NCBI RefSeq assembly: GCF_004104055.1
Contig: NZ_QOVJ01000002.1
Span: 62,001-126,000 of the forward strand
DNA length: 64,000 nt
Reading direction: 5' to 3'
Source of the DNA: Leeuwenhoekiella aestuarii
Lineage (GTDB): Bacteria > Bacteroidota > Bacteroidia > Flavobacteriales > Flavobacteriaceae
Part shown: positions 42,919 to 52,072 of the stretch, one piece after another
How the letters are laid out: every line of letters begins with the position of its first letter
Numbering within the stretch: position 1 is the stretch's first letter
Notes under the pieces: generated by a model
Told to the model about the DNA's origin: nothing
The model's database searches: none
The model's input: the letters and a program-made list of their open reading frames with translations, nothing else
Position numbers and translations under genes: made by a program

Positions 42919-43731
42919 ATGAAATTAAAACAAATACTGGTCGCATTTATGACTATAGTGCTCGTTGTAAGCTGTAAAACCAGTCCGTTTACTGGTAAGC
43001 AAACGCTCAACGCCTATAGTAATGATAAAATATTTCCAATGGCTTTTCAGCAATATAATCAGTTTTTATCTGAAAATACTGTTGTAAAAGGAACAGCTGA
43101 AGCCGCTATGGTCCAGCGCGTAGGAAATAATATAGCAAAAGCAGCAGAACGTTATATGACTGCTCTTGGGTATCCCAACTATCTTGATGATTACCGATGG
43201 GAGTATAGCTTAGTAAAAGATGACGCAGTAAACGCTTTTTGTATGCCGGGAGGTAAAATTGTAGTATATACAGGGATATTACCTATTGCACAGGATGAGA
43301 CCGGTCTGGCGATGATTTTAGGTCACGAGTTGGCTCACGCATTAGCGAATCACGGAGCCCAGCGTATGACTGCACAACAAGGTCAGGCTATTGTAGGAGC
43401 AGCGGGCGGTATTGCGCTTGGCGATTCTAGAGCAGGGCAATTGTTCAATCAATATTATGGGACAGCAAGTACTGTAGGGGGTATTTTACCGTTTAGTAGA
43501 AGCCACGAAAGTCAGGCTGATGAGATAGGAACTATCATAGCAGCAATTGCCGGGTATGATCCTTATGAAGCTCCTAAACTTTGGGAACGTATGAAAGCTC
43601 AGGGAAGTTCAGGTACTCCAGAGATTTTAAGTACACATCCATCTCCAGATACACGTATACAGGCATTAAATCAAATCGCACCGCGTGCAGTTGCAGAAGC
43701 TAAAAAATTCGGAGTTACATCTTTTAAATAG
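42919..43731 (+). CDS. M48-family metallopeptidase lipoprotein
   Basis: A 270-residue BepA/LoiP-type metalloprotease. The lipobox VVSCK puts the lipid on Cys19, so it is attached to a membrane in the envelope. The zinc motif is GHELAHALANHG (His136, Glu137, His140), and the third ligand Glu is in HESQADEIG. These enzymes degrade misfolded outer-membrane proteins. The length fits the short form without TPRs. It is a single gene with terminator at 43754. Confidence 0.93.
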   Translation: MKLKQILVAFMTIVLVVSCKTSPFTGKQTLNAYSNDKIFPMAFQQYNQFLSENTVVKGTAEAAMVQRVGNNIAKAAERYMTALGYPNYLDDYRWEYSLVKDDAVNAFCMPGGKIVVYTGILPIAQDETGLAMILGHELAHALANHGAQRMTAQQGQAIVGAAGGIALGDSRAGQLFNQYYGTASTVGGILPFSRSHESQADEIGTIIAAIAGYDPYEAPKLWERMKAQGSSGTPEILSTHPSPDTRIQALNQIAPRAVAEAKKFGVTSFK

Positions 43732-43753
43732 GATAACGCAAAAATAAAAAGTA

Positions 43754-43782
43754 AAAGCCGCTCTATTGGAGCGGCTTTCTTA
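43754..43782 (+). terminator. Intrinsic terminator of the M48 gene
   Basis: A perfect 10-bp stem AAAGCCGCTC/GAGCGGCTTT with loop TATTG; the T-run continues as TCTTATTTT. Confidence 0.88.
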
Positions 43783-43811
43783 TTTTAGCCGATTCAACTA
43801 GTTATTTTTTT

Positions 43812-45146
43812 ATGGAAGCTTTACCAAAAGGGAGTAAGAAACTTTTAAATGCCTGGGCCTTTTATGACTGGGCTAATTCGGTTTATAGTCTGGTTATTGC
43901 GTCAGCAGTATTTCCTATCTTTTATGGAGCGCTAACGCTAGTTAAAGATGAGAACGGAAAGATCTTAGATGATACCGTGAACTTTTTTGGTTTTGACTTC
44001 AATAATGATACACTCATAAGTTATGTGACCGCTGCAGCTTTTTTAGTAGTTTCCTTTTTAAGCCCTTTTTTAAGCGGGATTGCTGATTATGTAGGGAATA
44101 AGAAAACCTTTATGAAGTTTTTCTGTTATTTGGGAGCAGTTTCCTGCATAGGATTGTTTTGGTTTAATATGGAGTATCTCTGGTTCGGACTCTTATGCTA
44201 TTTTCTGGCATTGATCGGTTTTTGGGCTAGTCTGGTTTTTTACAACTCCTATTTGCCGGATATCGCTTTTCCTGACCAACAAGATAAAATAAGTGCCAAA
44301 GGCTATTCTTTAGGTTATGTGGGAAGTGTGATTTTACTCCTTGTTTGTCTGGCAATGATCTTGATGTATGAAACCTTTGGTTTTGAAGATGAAGGTCTGC
44401 CTACACGATTATCTTTTGTATTAACTGGTTTATGGTGGATAGGCTTCAGCCAGTATACCTATTACTATCTCCCAAAAGGAAATAAGAAAGAAAAGCTTAC
44501 TAAAAATGTGCTGTTTAATGGTTTTAAAGAGCTGCGTAAAATCTGGAAAAAGCTGAAAGAAGATAAACCAATGCGTACGTATCTCACTGCTTTTTTTGTG
44601 TATAGTATGGCAGTGCAAACCATAATGCTTGTCGCAACCTATTTTGGTATTGAAGAATTAGATTGGGGTACTACAGATAGTACAACCGGACTTATCGTTA
44701 GTATTTTGCTTATTCAACTGGTTGCTGTTTTAGGAGCTTGGTTAACCTCAAAAGCTTCGGCGAAATATGGAAATATTCAGACGTTAATTGTGCTCAACTG
44801 TATTTGGATCGCGATCTGTGTTTATGCGTATACGATTACGTCACCATTTCAGTTTTATTTTACTGCTGCATTTGTGGGGCTAGTTATGGGAGGAATACAG
44901 TCATTATCACGCTCAACGTATTCCAAATTAATTCCTGAAGGAGAGAAGGACACTGCTTCTTATTTTAGCTTCTATGATGTTTCAGAAAAAATAGGTATTG
45001 TAATCGGGATGTTGAGTTATGGCTATGTGGCTCAATTAACTGGAAGTATTAGATATGCTATTCTGTTCTTCATCGTATTTTTTATTGCCGGAGTAATTTT
45101 GTTATTATTTGTTCCTCGTAAGCGTATAACTAAACAGACAGAATAA
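43812..45146 (+). CDS. UMF1-family MFS transporter
   Basis: A 444-residue twelve-helix major-facilitator carrier. The N-terminus KLLNAWAFYDWANSVYSLVI is the signature of the UMF1 family (yeast Atg22-like), which exports amino acids or related small molecules. Other MFS hallmarks such as GIADYVGNKK and GGIQSLSRSTYSKLIPEG are present. The substrate is unknown in bacteria. It starts 80 bp after the M48 gene but has its own terminator upstream, so it is probably expressed separately. A terminator follows at 45151. Confidence 0.92.
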   Translation: MEALPKGSKKLLNAWAFYDWANSVYSLVIASAVFPIFYGALTLVKDENGKILDDTVNFFGFDFNNDTLISYVTAAAFLVVSFLSPFLSGIADYVGNKKTFMKFFCYLGAVSCIGLFWFNMEYLWFGLLCYFLALIGFWASLVFYNSYLPDIAFPDQQDKISAKGYSLGYVGSVILLLVCLAMILMYETFGFEDEGLPTRLSFVLTGLWWIGFSQYTYYYLPKGNKKEKLTKNVLFNGFKELRKIWKKLKEDKPMRTYLTAFFVYSMAVQTIMLVATYFGIEELDWGTTDSTTGLIVSILLIQLVAVLGAWLTSKASAKYGNIQTLIVLNCIWIAICVYAYTITSPFQFYFTAAFVGLVMGGIQSLSRSTYSKLIPEGEKDTASYFSFYDVSEKIGIVIGMLSYGYVAQLTGSIRYAILFFIVFFIAGVILLLFVPRKRITKQTE

Positions 45147-45150
45147 AAAG

Positions 45151-45176
45151 AGGCTGTCTATTAAGACAGCCTTTTT
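45151..45176 (+). terminator. Intrinsic terminator of the MFS gene
   Basis: A 9-bp stem AGGCTGTCT/AGACAGCCT with loop ATTA, flanked by an A-run and followed by TTTTT. It lies in front of the convergent head-GIN gene and may help both. Confidence 0.88.
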
Positions 45177-45212
45177 CAGATTTGATTGATGAATTTACTC
45201 TATAATCGAGTT

Positions 45213-45941
45213 TTAATTTCTGACGCTTCCAGAGCCTACGACTTTAGAATCTACTTTATTAGGCTTGCCACTGTAAATTATATCACCAGAACCAGCTACA
45301 GAAGCTTTAAGTGTCCCTGTATCACAATTAAGGCTGATGTCGCCACTACCTGCAATACTGGCTTCAACATCAATACTGCTCAATCTTGAAGCTTCAAGAT
45401 CACCGCTTCCGGCAACTTTTAAATGTGTTTTTTGAGCACTACCGCTTATCGAAAGATCTCCAGAACCTGCTACTGATGCGCTAACATCCTGAGCATTTAC
45501 CTCTAAAACCATATCACCGCTTCCTGCCACAGCGCAAGAAAATTTCTGCGCATTAATAGGGTCTTTCCCTATCACATCACCAGAACCAGCCATGCTTACT
45601 TTTTCAATATCTTTAAAAGGAACAGTAACTGTTATGTCTTTATTTCTGCTGGTTCTCAAGCTAACGCCATCTTCAGTATAAATCTTTAACTTGTTCCCTT
45701 TTACTTCTGTGATAATATATTCCTGAAGGTTTTCTTCTGCTTCAACACTTATTTTACCTTCATTTCCGGCAACTAGAATAACGGTAAAAGAACCGGCGAC
45801 ACCTATTTCATCATAATCTCCTACGTTACGATCATTAGTGGTTAAATTACCATTACCTTCAATTTTTTTTCCTCCCCACCATTGTGCGTTTACAGAACCT
45901 GAAACTAACGCGATAACTACTATTAGTACTAATTTTTTCAT
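45213..45941 (-). CDS. Head-GIN (DUF2807) secreted beta-repeat protein
   Basis: A 242-residue exported protein (signal peptide about 1-19, SVNAQ). From residue about 115 it repeats the motif AGSGD six times at 19-22 residue spacing, with a diverged seventh VGSGS, each ending a beta turn; this is the DUF2807 head-GIN right-handed beta-helix. Known members are envelope-associated in Bacteroidota and of unknown function. Last gene of the sigma/anti-sigma operon. The DUF4097-like gene lies 18 bp upstream. Confidence 0.9.
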   Translation of the reverse strand: MKKLVLIVVIALVSGSVNAQWWGGKKIEGNGNLTTNDRNVGDYDEIGVAGSFTVILVAGNEGKISVEAEENLQEYIITEVKGNKLKIYTEDGVSLRTSRNKDITVTVPFKDIEKVSMAGSGDVIGKDPINAQKFSCAVAGSGDMVLEVNAQDVSASVAGSGDLSISGSAQKTHLKVAGSGDLEASRLSSIDVEASIAGSGDISLNCDTGTLKASVAGSGDIIYSGKPNKVDSKVVGSGSVRN

Positions 45942-45959
45942 TTTTTGATTGATATTTGA

Positions 45960-47063
45960 TTAATTGACTTTATAGAAACTCACACCACCATATTCCGAAT
46001 TGATGCTTAAGTTATTTTTAGCAGAAGCACTACCGTAATAGCCTTCATAGTATTTATCTGATGATTCAATTTGACGCTTTGTGATCTCAAACTCCTCCTC
46101 ACCCTTAAGACTAGCGTAATCAAGCTTGATTATAAAATTGAATTTATAGGCTGCGTTGTAACCAACTTTAACTCCGGCATATTCTGTATTGATACGTACA
46201 TTACCAGCATTTGCGGTAAGCTCATCAATACGTAGCGAACCATAATCCATATTCAAATCAAGGTTCCCGCTTACTTTACCCAGTTTTACGCTAAGATAAT
46301 CAGAGCTTCCTTCTATATTATTTGCAGCGTCTAATGATACTCCACCATAATCACAACTGAATTTGAGGTTTTTGACGGTACCAAAATTTGACTTGGTATA
46401 ATCTGCATTAAGCACTACATTTTCTGCTTTTTCAAGTGTGAATGAACTGTAGTCAGCGCTTATTTTACCACTTTTCATATAAGTGATATTCGAGTTATTG
46501 GTATAATCAAAGCTCAATACGTTATTATCTGCTAACAGTTCGCCTAGATCCAGATGTCCATAGTCACAAGATATTTTAGCAACACCTTTTATTTTATCTA
46601 TCGAAATACCACCATAATCATTACTCAAGTCAACCTTATTTGTAACCGGAACTTTGATCTTATAGTTAATTTCCATATTTACGTTATTGTTGCTTGAAGT
46701 CCAGCTGCTCCACCACGAGCTTCTGCCTTCTTCAATCTCTGTACGAGCAGAAACCATATCAGCGCTGGCATCAAATTTCACTTCGATTTCATTAAGTTTT
46801 TCCATCACTTTATCCTCGTCATTACCGTTTGTTTTTACAATAACCTCAATAACGACTTTGTTCTGTTCCCAAGAAATCACGTCTACATTTCCGTAGCTAT
46901 TATTGATTTTAAGCAACGCATCTGAATTAACGTTGTATTCTTTAGTAATTTTCTTTTCTTTAGTATAGCGACCTTTAAAACGATCAGGATCGTTTCCGTT
47001 AGCAAAGGTCACCGCGCTGGTTACCAAGAAAAGTAATAGGGTTTTATAGTAATTGATCTTCAT
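45960..47063 (-). CDS. DUF4097-like secreted beta-repeat protein
   Basis: A 367-residue exported protein (signal peptide about 1-22, VTFAN) rich in short strands ending in a (D/E)Y motif, such as SYGNVDV, NDYGGISI, CDYGHLDL, ADYSSFTL, CDYGGVSL, MDYGSLRI, TEYAGVKV and SEYGGVSF, spaced about 16-24 residues. That is a beta-helix/solenoid of the DUF4097 (GIN-related) type. No catalytic motif is seen. Its start overlaps the putative anti-sigma gene by 20 bp, so expression is linked to the sigma factor. Likely a cell-envelope protein. Confidence 0.8.
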   Translation of the reverse strand: MKINYYKTLLLFLVTSAVTFANGNDPDRFKGRYTKEKKITKEYNVNSDALLKINNSYGNVDVISWEQNKVVIEVIVKTNGNDEDKVMEKLNEIEVKFDASADMVSARTEIEEGRSSWWSSWTSSNNNVNMEINYKIKVPVTNKVDLSNDYGGISIDKIKGVAKISCDYGHLDLGELLADNNVLSFDYTNNSNITYMKSGKISADYSSFTLEKAENVVLNADYTKSNFGTVKNLKFSCDYGGVSLDAANNIEGSSDYLSVKLGKVSGNLDLNMDYGSLRIDELTANAGNVRINTEYAGVKVGYNAAYKFNFIIKLDYASLKGEEEFEITKRQIESSDKYYEGYYGSASAKNNLSINSEYGGVSFYKVN

Positions 47064-47601
47064 AATCGTTTGTTTTAATTTTTTTGATTGATTCTATTTC
47101 TTTTAAAACAGTGTTGAGTAAATCTATACGTGCCTGAAAATTGGCAATCATCGCATAGATCACACGTTTATCCTCCCCGCTGGTAGCCAGATCATTGGTA
47201 AGTTTATTATAATCTTTTTCAAGAATTTCGAGTTGTACAAGCGCATCTTCAACCAGTTTTTGGGTTTGTGGAGTGCGAGCTTCATTAATATTGTAAAGCT
47301 CTTCTTCAATTGCTTTTGTAAAGAAGTCTTGTGTTTTAGCCATTTCTGGAGAAACGGCTGCAAGACCTACATTTGAAACTGTGGGTTTTACGGTTGCATA
47401 ACCTGCAAATACAATGAGTACAATTGCGGCTGCTGCTGCCAGAGGTTTCCACCAGTCTAAAGTACGGGTGGTAACAACTTTTTCTTCTTTTTTACGTTCT
47501 TTGAGTTTGTCTAAAAAGCGCAGTTCATGACCATCTCCGGGCTCGGCAATGTCAAAACAGTCTCGCTGTTCTTCAAACCAGTTTTCTAAATTCGTTTTCA
47601 T
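47044..47601 (-). CDS. Putative anti-sigma factor (single-pass membrane protein)
   Basis: A 185-residue protein with an N-terminal cytoplasmic segment (1-50), one membrane helix (about 52-70, LAAAAAIVLIVFAGYATV) and a helical, coiled-coil-prone periplasmic part (about 85-185). It lacks the classical HxxxCxxC zinc motif (only Cys15 is visible), so anti-sigma function rests on position: its gene starts 7 bp after the ECF sigma gene and overlaps the next gene by 20 bp. Alternative: a structural membrane protein. Confidence 0.68.
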   Translation of the reverse strand: MKTNLENWFEEQRDCFDIAEPGDGHELRFLDKLKERKKEEKVVTTRTLDWWKPLAAAAAIVLIVFAGYATVKPTVSNVGLAAVSPEMAKTQDFFTKAIEEELYNINEARTPQTQKLVEDALVQLEILEKDYNKLTNDLATSGEDKRVIYAMIANFQARIDLLNTVLKEIESIKKIKTNDYEDQLL

Positions 47602-47608
47602 AATTCTT

Positions 47609-48169
47609 TTATTCTGTGATTAAATCACTTAATTTTTTTCTTAAACTTTCTTTCGCTCGGGAAACAGTCGTTCTGCAATTGGCATAACTTATTCCCAGTA
47701 TTTCACTCATTTCTTCATAATCATAACCTTCTATTAGGTTTAAGGTTAGAGCTACTCTGTAATTCTCTTTGAGATGATTCATAGTTTGCATTACACGCTG
47801 TATTTCAAGATTGTCTGTATCGCACTCTGTGATGCCTTGGTTTTCATCTTCAAGTCTGTACATTGTGTCTTCAAGATCATCTTCTTTGCGACGTACACGT
47901 TTATTGTAGCTGCTTATACTATTGTTTACCACAATACGCTTAAGCCAACTGCCAAATGTAGCTTCACCGCTATAACTTTCAAGCTTCGTAAAGGCACTTA
48001 AAAAGGATTCTTGCATAACATCTTCGGCTTCAGCGTTATCCTTTACAATACGTAGCGAAGTATTGTACATGGCTTTGTAATAGCGCTTATAAACCGCAAG
48101 TTGCGCTTGCTGATTTCCGTTTCTACATTGCTCGATGAGCAAGTCAATATGATGGTTAGTAGTATTCAA
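47609..48169 (-). CDS. ECF-type RNA polymerase sigma factor
   Basis: A 186-residue sigma-70-family factor of the ECF type. Region 2 (about 15-90) includes DNAEAEDVMQESFLSAF and WLKRIVVNNSIS; region 4 (about 125-180) ends in YEEMSEILGISYANCRTTVSRAKESLRKKL, the helix-turn-helix for -35 recognition. An acidic linker (about 95-120) separates the two. First gene of the four-gene operon. The upstream spacer (48170-48250) read on this strand has GTAACAAAAC about 45 bp before the ATG, a possible self-recognition -35. Confidence 0.93.
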   Translation of the reverse strand: MNTTNHHIDLLIEQCRNGNQQAQLAVYKRYYKAMYNTSLRIVKDNAEAEDVMQESFLSAFTKLESYSGEATFGSWLKRIVVNNSISSYNKRVRRKEDDLEDTMYRLEDENQGITECDTDNLEIQRVMQTMNHLKENYRVALTLNLIEGYDYEEMSEILGISYANCRTTVSRAKESLRKKLSDLITE

Positions 48170-48204
48170 TAGGTTAATGCTTCAGTATAAAGATACAGTT
48201 CGTT

Positions 48205-48222
48205 AGGTTTTGTTACAGTTGT
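48205..48222 (-). promoter_or_regulatory. Possible ECF-type -35 (autoregulatory) upstream of the sigma gene
   Basis: On the minus strand this stretch contains CTGTAACAAAACC. A GTAAC core is typical of ECF -35 elements, and many ECF genes read their own promoter. No confident -10 can be named, so support is weak. Confidence 0.25.
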
Positions 48223-48395
48223 TAGAATTTTTTTTCAAACCTTTAAAAAAATTAAGGTGGCATAACAATTGAATTATATTTAAAACAAAATACCTCTAGA
48301 GGCTCAATAGCCCGTTAATAAAGAGGTTAAACCAAATAAAAAAGATCGCATTGTTCTGAATATTTAAAAATTATGACAATGTGGCGTTAAATAAT

Positions 48396-50846
48396 ATGGC
48401 TAGAACAAAATTTACAAATCTTGACAATCTGTCATTGCAGGACTTTGAAGGAGATGCTGAATTAATCCCGTTGATGACCCCTGAAGATGAAGATGAGATA
48501 AATCGTGAAGAATTACCAGAGACCTTACCTATTTTACCGCTTAGGAATACAGTTTTATTTCCGGGTGTGGTAATCCCAATTACTGCAGGACGTGATATGT
48601 CTATAGACTTGATCAACGAAGCAAATAAGGGTTCAAAAATTATAGGTGTTGTTTCTCAAAAAGATGAGACTGTAGAAAATCCTTCTGCAGACGATATCAA
48701 TACTACAGGTGTAGTGGCTCGTATTTTACGAGTTTTAAAAATGCCTGACGGAAATGTTACCGTTATCATTCAAGGAAAGAAACGTTTTAATGTAGCTGAG
48801 GTTATTACTGAAAAACCGTATCTGGTTGCAACAGTACGTGAAGTTCCTGAAACACGCCCCGAGAAGAATTCTGCTGAATTTAAAGCGATCATAGAGTCTA
48901 TAAAAGAACAGGCTTTACAAATCATAAAACAGTCGCCTAACATCCCAAGTGAGGCTGGTTTTGCTATAAAAAACATAGAAAGCGAATCGTTTTTGATCAA
49001 TTTTGTGAGTTCTAATATGAATCTCACGGTTTCTGAAAAACAAGGACTTTTAGAAATCAATGATTTGCAGGAGCGTGCTTTGCAAACTTTGCGACACATG
49101 AATACCGAAATGCAAAAACTGGAGCTGAAAAATGATATTCAGAGCCGGGTGCATAATGATATGAGTCAGCAGCAGCGCGAGTATTTCCTACATCAGCAGA
49201 TGAAAACTATTCAGGAAGAACTGGGTGGTGTTTCTCAGGAAGATGAGATCGAAGAAATGCGCCAGCGTGCAAAGAAGAAGAAGTGGGACGAGAAAGTTGG
49301 TAAGCAGTTTAAAAAAGAGCTTGCCAAAATGCAGCGTATGAACCCACAGGTTGCAGAATACAGCATTCAGCGTAATTACTTAGATCTGTTTTTAGACCTT
49401 CCTTGGAATAAATTCAGTAAAGATAAATTTGACCTGAAACGCGCTAAGAAAATACTAGATCGAGACCATTATGGTCTTGACGATGTTAAAAAACGTATTA
49501 TAGAATACCTAGCGGTTCTTAAATTACGTAATGATATGAAGTCGCCTATTCTCTGCCTTTATGGGCCTCCGGGAGTAGGTAAAACTTCTTTAGGAAAGTC
49601 TGTAGCTGAAGCTTTAGGACGCGAATATGTACGTATGAGTTTAGGTGGTTTACGTGACGAAGCTGAGATACGCGGTCACCGTAAAACCTATATAGGTGCG
49701 ATGCCGGGTAGAATACTTCAAAGTTTAAAAAAAGCAGGTACTAGTAATCCTGTTTTTGTGTTGGATGAGATTGACAAGTTGAGCAATAGCAATCAGGGAG
49801 ATCCTTCTTCGGCTTTGCTAGAGGTTTTAGATCCTGAGCAAAATGCGGAGTTTCACGATAACTTCTTAGAGTTAGGTTTTGATCTTTCTAAAGTGATGTT
49901 TATTGCTACAGCAAACAATTTAGGTACTATTCAGCCGGCATTGCGTGACCGTATGGAGATCATTAATGTAACGGGGTATACTATAGAAGAAAAAGTAGAG
50001 ATAGGTAAACGTCACTTGCTTCCAAAGCAATTGAAAGAACATGGTGTTACTGCAGACCAACTTAAAATCGCTAAACCACAATTAGAGAAAATAGTTGAGG
50101 GGTATACCCGTGAGTCTGGTGTGCGAGGACTAGAAAAACAAATCGCGAAAATGGTGCGCTATGCAGCTAAAAATATTGCGATGGAAGAGGAGTATAATGT
50201 AAAGATTGATAATGCAACGGTTATTGATGTGCTGGGTTCTCCTAAACTACAGCGCAACAAATATGAGAATAACGAAGTTGCCGGAGTGGTTACCGGTTTG
50301 GCCTGGACGCAGGTAGGTGGTGATATTCTTTTTATAGAATCGATACTTTCTAAAGGTAAAGGAAACCTTACGGTTACCGGGAACTTAGGGAAAGTGATGA
50401 AAGAGAGTGCAACACTTGCCATGGAATACATTAAATCTAATGCCGAAGAACTGAAATTAGATCCATCGGTATTTGAGAAATACAATGTGCATATTCACGT
50501 GCCAGAAGGAGCAACTCCAAAAGATGGTCCTAGTGCGGGTATCACCATGTTAACTTCATTAGTTTCGTTGTTCACCCAACGTAAAGTGAAGAAAAATATA
50601 GCAATGACTGGTGAGATCACGCTTCGAGGAAAAGTACTTCCTGTGGGAGGAATTAAAGAAAAAATTCTTGCTGCAAAACGCGCCCATATTAAAGAGATTA
50701 TTATGTGTGCTGAGAATGAGCGTGATATCAAAGAGATCAATGATGAATACTTAAAGGGGCTAACTTTTCACTATGTAAATGATATGAGTGAAGTTCTAGA
50801 GCTGGCTTTGACCAATCAGAAGGTTAAACGAGCTAAAGAACTCTAG
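48396..50846 (+). CDS. lon: Lon protease
   Basis: An 816-residue ATP-dependent serine protease that degrades misfolded and regulatory cytosolic proteins. Lon-N domain (about 45-240, [15 protein letters not shown]), coiled-coil linker, AAA+ with [14 protein letters not shown] and VLDEIDKL, and the protease domain with Ser713 in KDGPSAG and the Lys of GGIKEK (K756) as the catalytic dyad. I chose the ATG at 48396; a GTG 15 bp upstream is possible. A 225-bp leader, shared divergently with the sigma operon, precedes it. Confidence 0.95.
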   Translation: MARTKFTNLDNLSLQDFEGDAELIPLMTPEDEDEINREELPETLPILPLRNTVLFPGVVIPITAGRDMSIDLINEANKGSKIIGVVSQKDETVENPSADDINTTGVVARILRVLKMPDGNVTVIIQGKKRFNVAEVITEKPYLVATVREVPETRPEKNSAEFKAIIESIKEQALQIIKQSPNIPSEAGFAIKNIESESFLINFVSSNMNLTVSEKQGLLEINDLQERALQTLRHMNTEMQKLELKNDIQSRVHNDMSQQQREYFLHQQMKTIQEELGGVSQEDEIEEMRQRAKKKKWDEKVGKQFKKELAKMQRMNPQVAEYSIQRNYLDLFLDLPWNKFSKDKFDLKRAKKILDRDHYGLDDVKKRIIEYLAVLKLRNDMKSPILCLYGPPGVGKTSLGKSVAEALGREYVRMSLGGLRDEAEIRGHRKTYIGAMPGRILQSLKKAGTSNPVFVLDEIDKLSNSNQGDPSSALLEVLDPEQNAEFHDNFLELGFDLSKVMFIATANNLGTIQPALRDRMEIINVTGYTIEEKVEIGKRHLLPKQLKEHGVTADQLKIAKPQLEKIVEGYTRESGVRGLEKQIAKMVRYAAKNIAMEEEYNVKIDNATVIDVLGSPKLQRNKYENNEVAGVVTGLAWTQVGGDILFIESILSKGKGNLTVTGNLGKVMKESATLAMEYIKSNAEELKLDPSVFEKYNVHIHVPEGATPKDGPSAGITMLTSLVSLFTQRKVKKNIAMTGEITLRGKVLPVGGIKEKILAAKRAHIKEIIMCAENERDIKEINDEYLKGLTFHYVNDMSEVLELALTNQKVKRAKEL

Positions 50847-50865
50847 TATTTAAGATCTATAATTC

Positions 50866-50897
50866 AAAGCCCGCTTTCTAATACAAGCGGGTTTTTT
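50866..50897 (+). terminator. Intrinsic terminator of lon
   Basis: The stem AAAGCCCGCTT/AAGCGGGTTTT (one G-T pair) has an 8-nt loop (TCTAATAC) and a T-run, beginning 20 bp after the stop codon. Confidence 0.85.
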
Positions 50898-50966
50898 TGT
50901 GGAGACGAAATAAAGTAAATTATCTTTGAGCGTACTTGGGATACCTTTTTAATTTCGACTATAGTG

Positions 50967-50974
50967 TAACTTTG
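50967..50974 (+). promoter_or_regulatory. Candidate -7 element for porQ
   Basis: TAACTTTG, an exact TAnnTTTG, 36 bp before the porQ ATG. A second exact match, TATCTTTG at 50921-50928, has a TTTG at 50896-50899 with 21-bp spacing, the best -33/-7 pair here, but its -33 falls in the lon terminator T-run. Either could be used. Confidence 0.4.
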
Positions 50975-51009
50975 TTAGTCTTTAGAAGGGTATTGTTGCA
51001 AACGAACTT

Positions 51010-52029
51010 ATGTTAAAAAAGCTATTACTGCTTCTTACTTTACATATGGGACTTACTGCTGTTGGGCAGTTAGGTGGTCGTGCAACGTACCAGTTTTTAA
51101 ATTTGGTTTCTTCGCCTAAGCAAGCTGCCTTAGGAGGAAAATTGCTTACCGATCAAAGTTATGATCCCACTTCAGGCTTGTTTAATCCGGCTTCAATAAA
51201 TACGGAAATGGATAACCAACTCTCTTTAAATTATGTCAATTATTTAGCAGATGTAAATTATGGTACGGTAAGTTATGCGTATGAATACGACCGCCGTACG
51301 CAAGTGATTCATGCAGGAGTAACATATGTTAATTATGGTACCTTTCAAGGTTTTGATGAGCGGGGTAATGCAACCTCAGACTTTAGTGGAGGAGAAGTGG
51401 CTTTTTCTGTAGGGTATGCTTATAATATTCCACGAACTGATTTTTTTATAGGTGCAAATGCAAAATTGATTTCGTCTAAGCTTGAAGAATACACCTCACT
51501 GGGAGGAGCTGTTGATCTCGGAGTTTTATATGTCAATGAAGGTTTAGATCTCAATATTGGCGGTGTGGTGCGTAATATAGGAACGCAGTTTACCGCATAT
51601 GATGTGACCTATGAAAGGCTTCCGCTAGAAGTTGATTTTGGGATATCTCAAAAGTTAGAACACGTTCCGATTCGGTGGCATTTTACTCTGGAAAATTTAC
51701 AAAGCTGGAATGTAGCTTTTGCCAATCCGGCACGGGAAACTTCAGATTTAAGTGGCGATACAACTTCAGAAAACATAAATTTTTTTGATGAAGCTTTACG
51801 ACATATGATTTTTGCAGCAGAGTTATTTCCTGATAAAGGCTTCAATATAAGGTTGGGTTATAACGTAAGAAGAGCTGAAGAACTACGTATTGTAGATCAG
51901 CGTAGTTTTGCCGGCCTCAGTGCCGGTTTCTCTATTAAGTTTAATAAATTGCGCCTGAGTTATAGCTATGCCAGATACAACAGTGCTGCAAGCTCAGGTT
52001 TCTTCGGTTTGAATATTGATTTAAGATAG
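51010..52029 (+). CDS. porQ: Type IX secretion system protein PorQ
   Basis: A 339-residue outer-membrane beta-barrel of the PorV/FadL-like family: signal peptide (about 1-19, AVGQ), then RATYQFLNLVSSPKQAALGGKLL shortened here to the hallmark FLNLVSSPKQAALGG, LFNPASI and NYVNYLADVNYGTVSYAY. PorQ partners PorZ and PorU/PorV at the outer face of the type IX secretion system, which exports proteins with C-terminal signals. Placement between lon and cmk is widely seen in Flavobacteriaceae. No other por genes are in the window. Confidence 0.9.
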   Translation: MLKKLLLLLTLHMGLTAVGQLGGRATYQFLNLVSSPKQAALGGKLLTDQSYDPTSGLFNPASINTEMDNQLSLNYVNYLADVNYGTVSYAYEYDRRTQVIHAGVTYVNYGTFQGFDERGNATSDFSGGEVAFSVGYAYNIPRTDFFIGANAKLISSKLEEYTSLGGAVDLGVLYVNEGLDLNIGGVVRNIGTQFTAYDVTYERLPLEVDFGISQKLEHVPIRWHFTLENLQSWNVAFANPARETSDLSGDTTSENINFFDEALRHMIFAAELFPDKGFNIRLGYNVRRAEELRIVDQRSFAGLSAGFSIKFNKLRLSYSYARYNSAASSGFFGLNIDLR

Positions 52030-52072
52030 ATGAGATTCAAGCCGATTAGTTTTAATATTCAACTCTTAACTT

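Noticed and set aside
45290-45620. Regular repeats in the head-GIN gene resembling a direct-repeat array
   Set aside because: The periodicity is in codons for AGSGD inside one intact frame with variable DNA spacing, so it is not a CRISPR array.
48373-48390. ATG opening a tiny frame just before lon
   Set aside because: It stops after five codons; a chance start.
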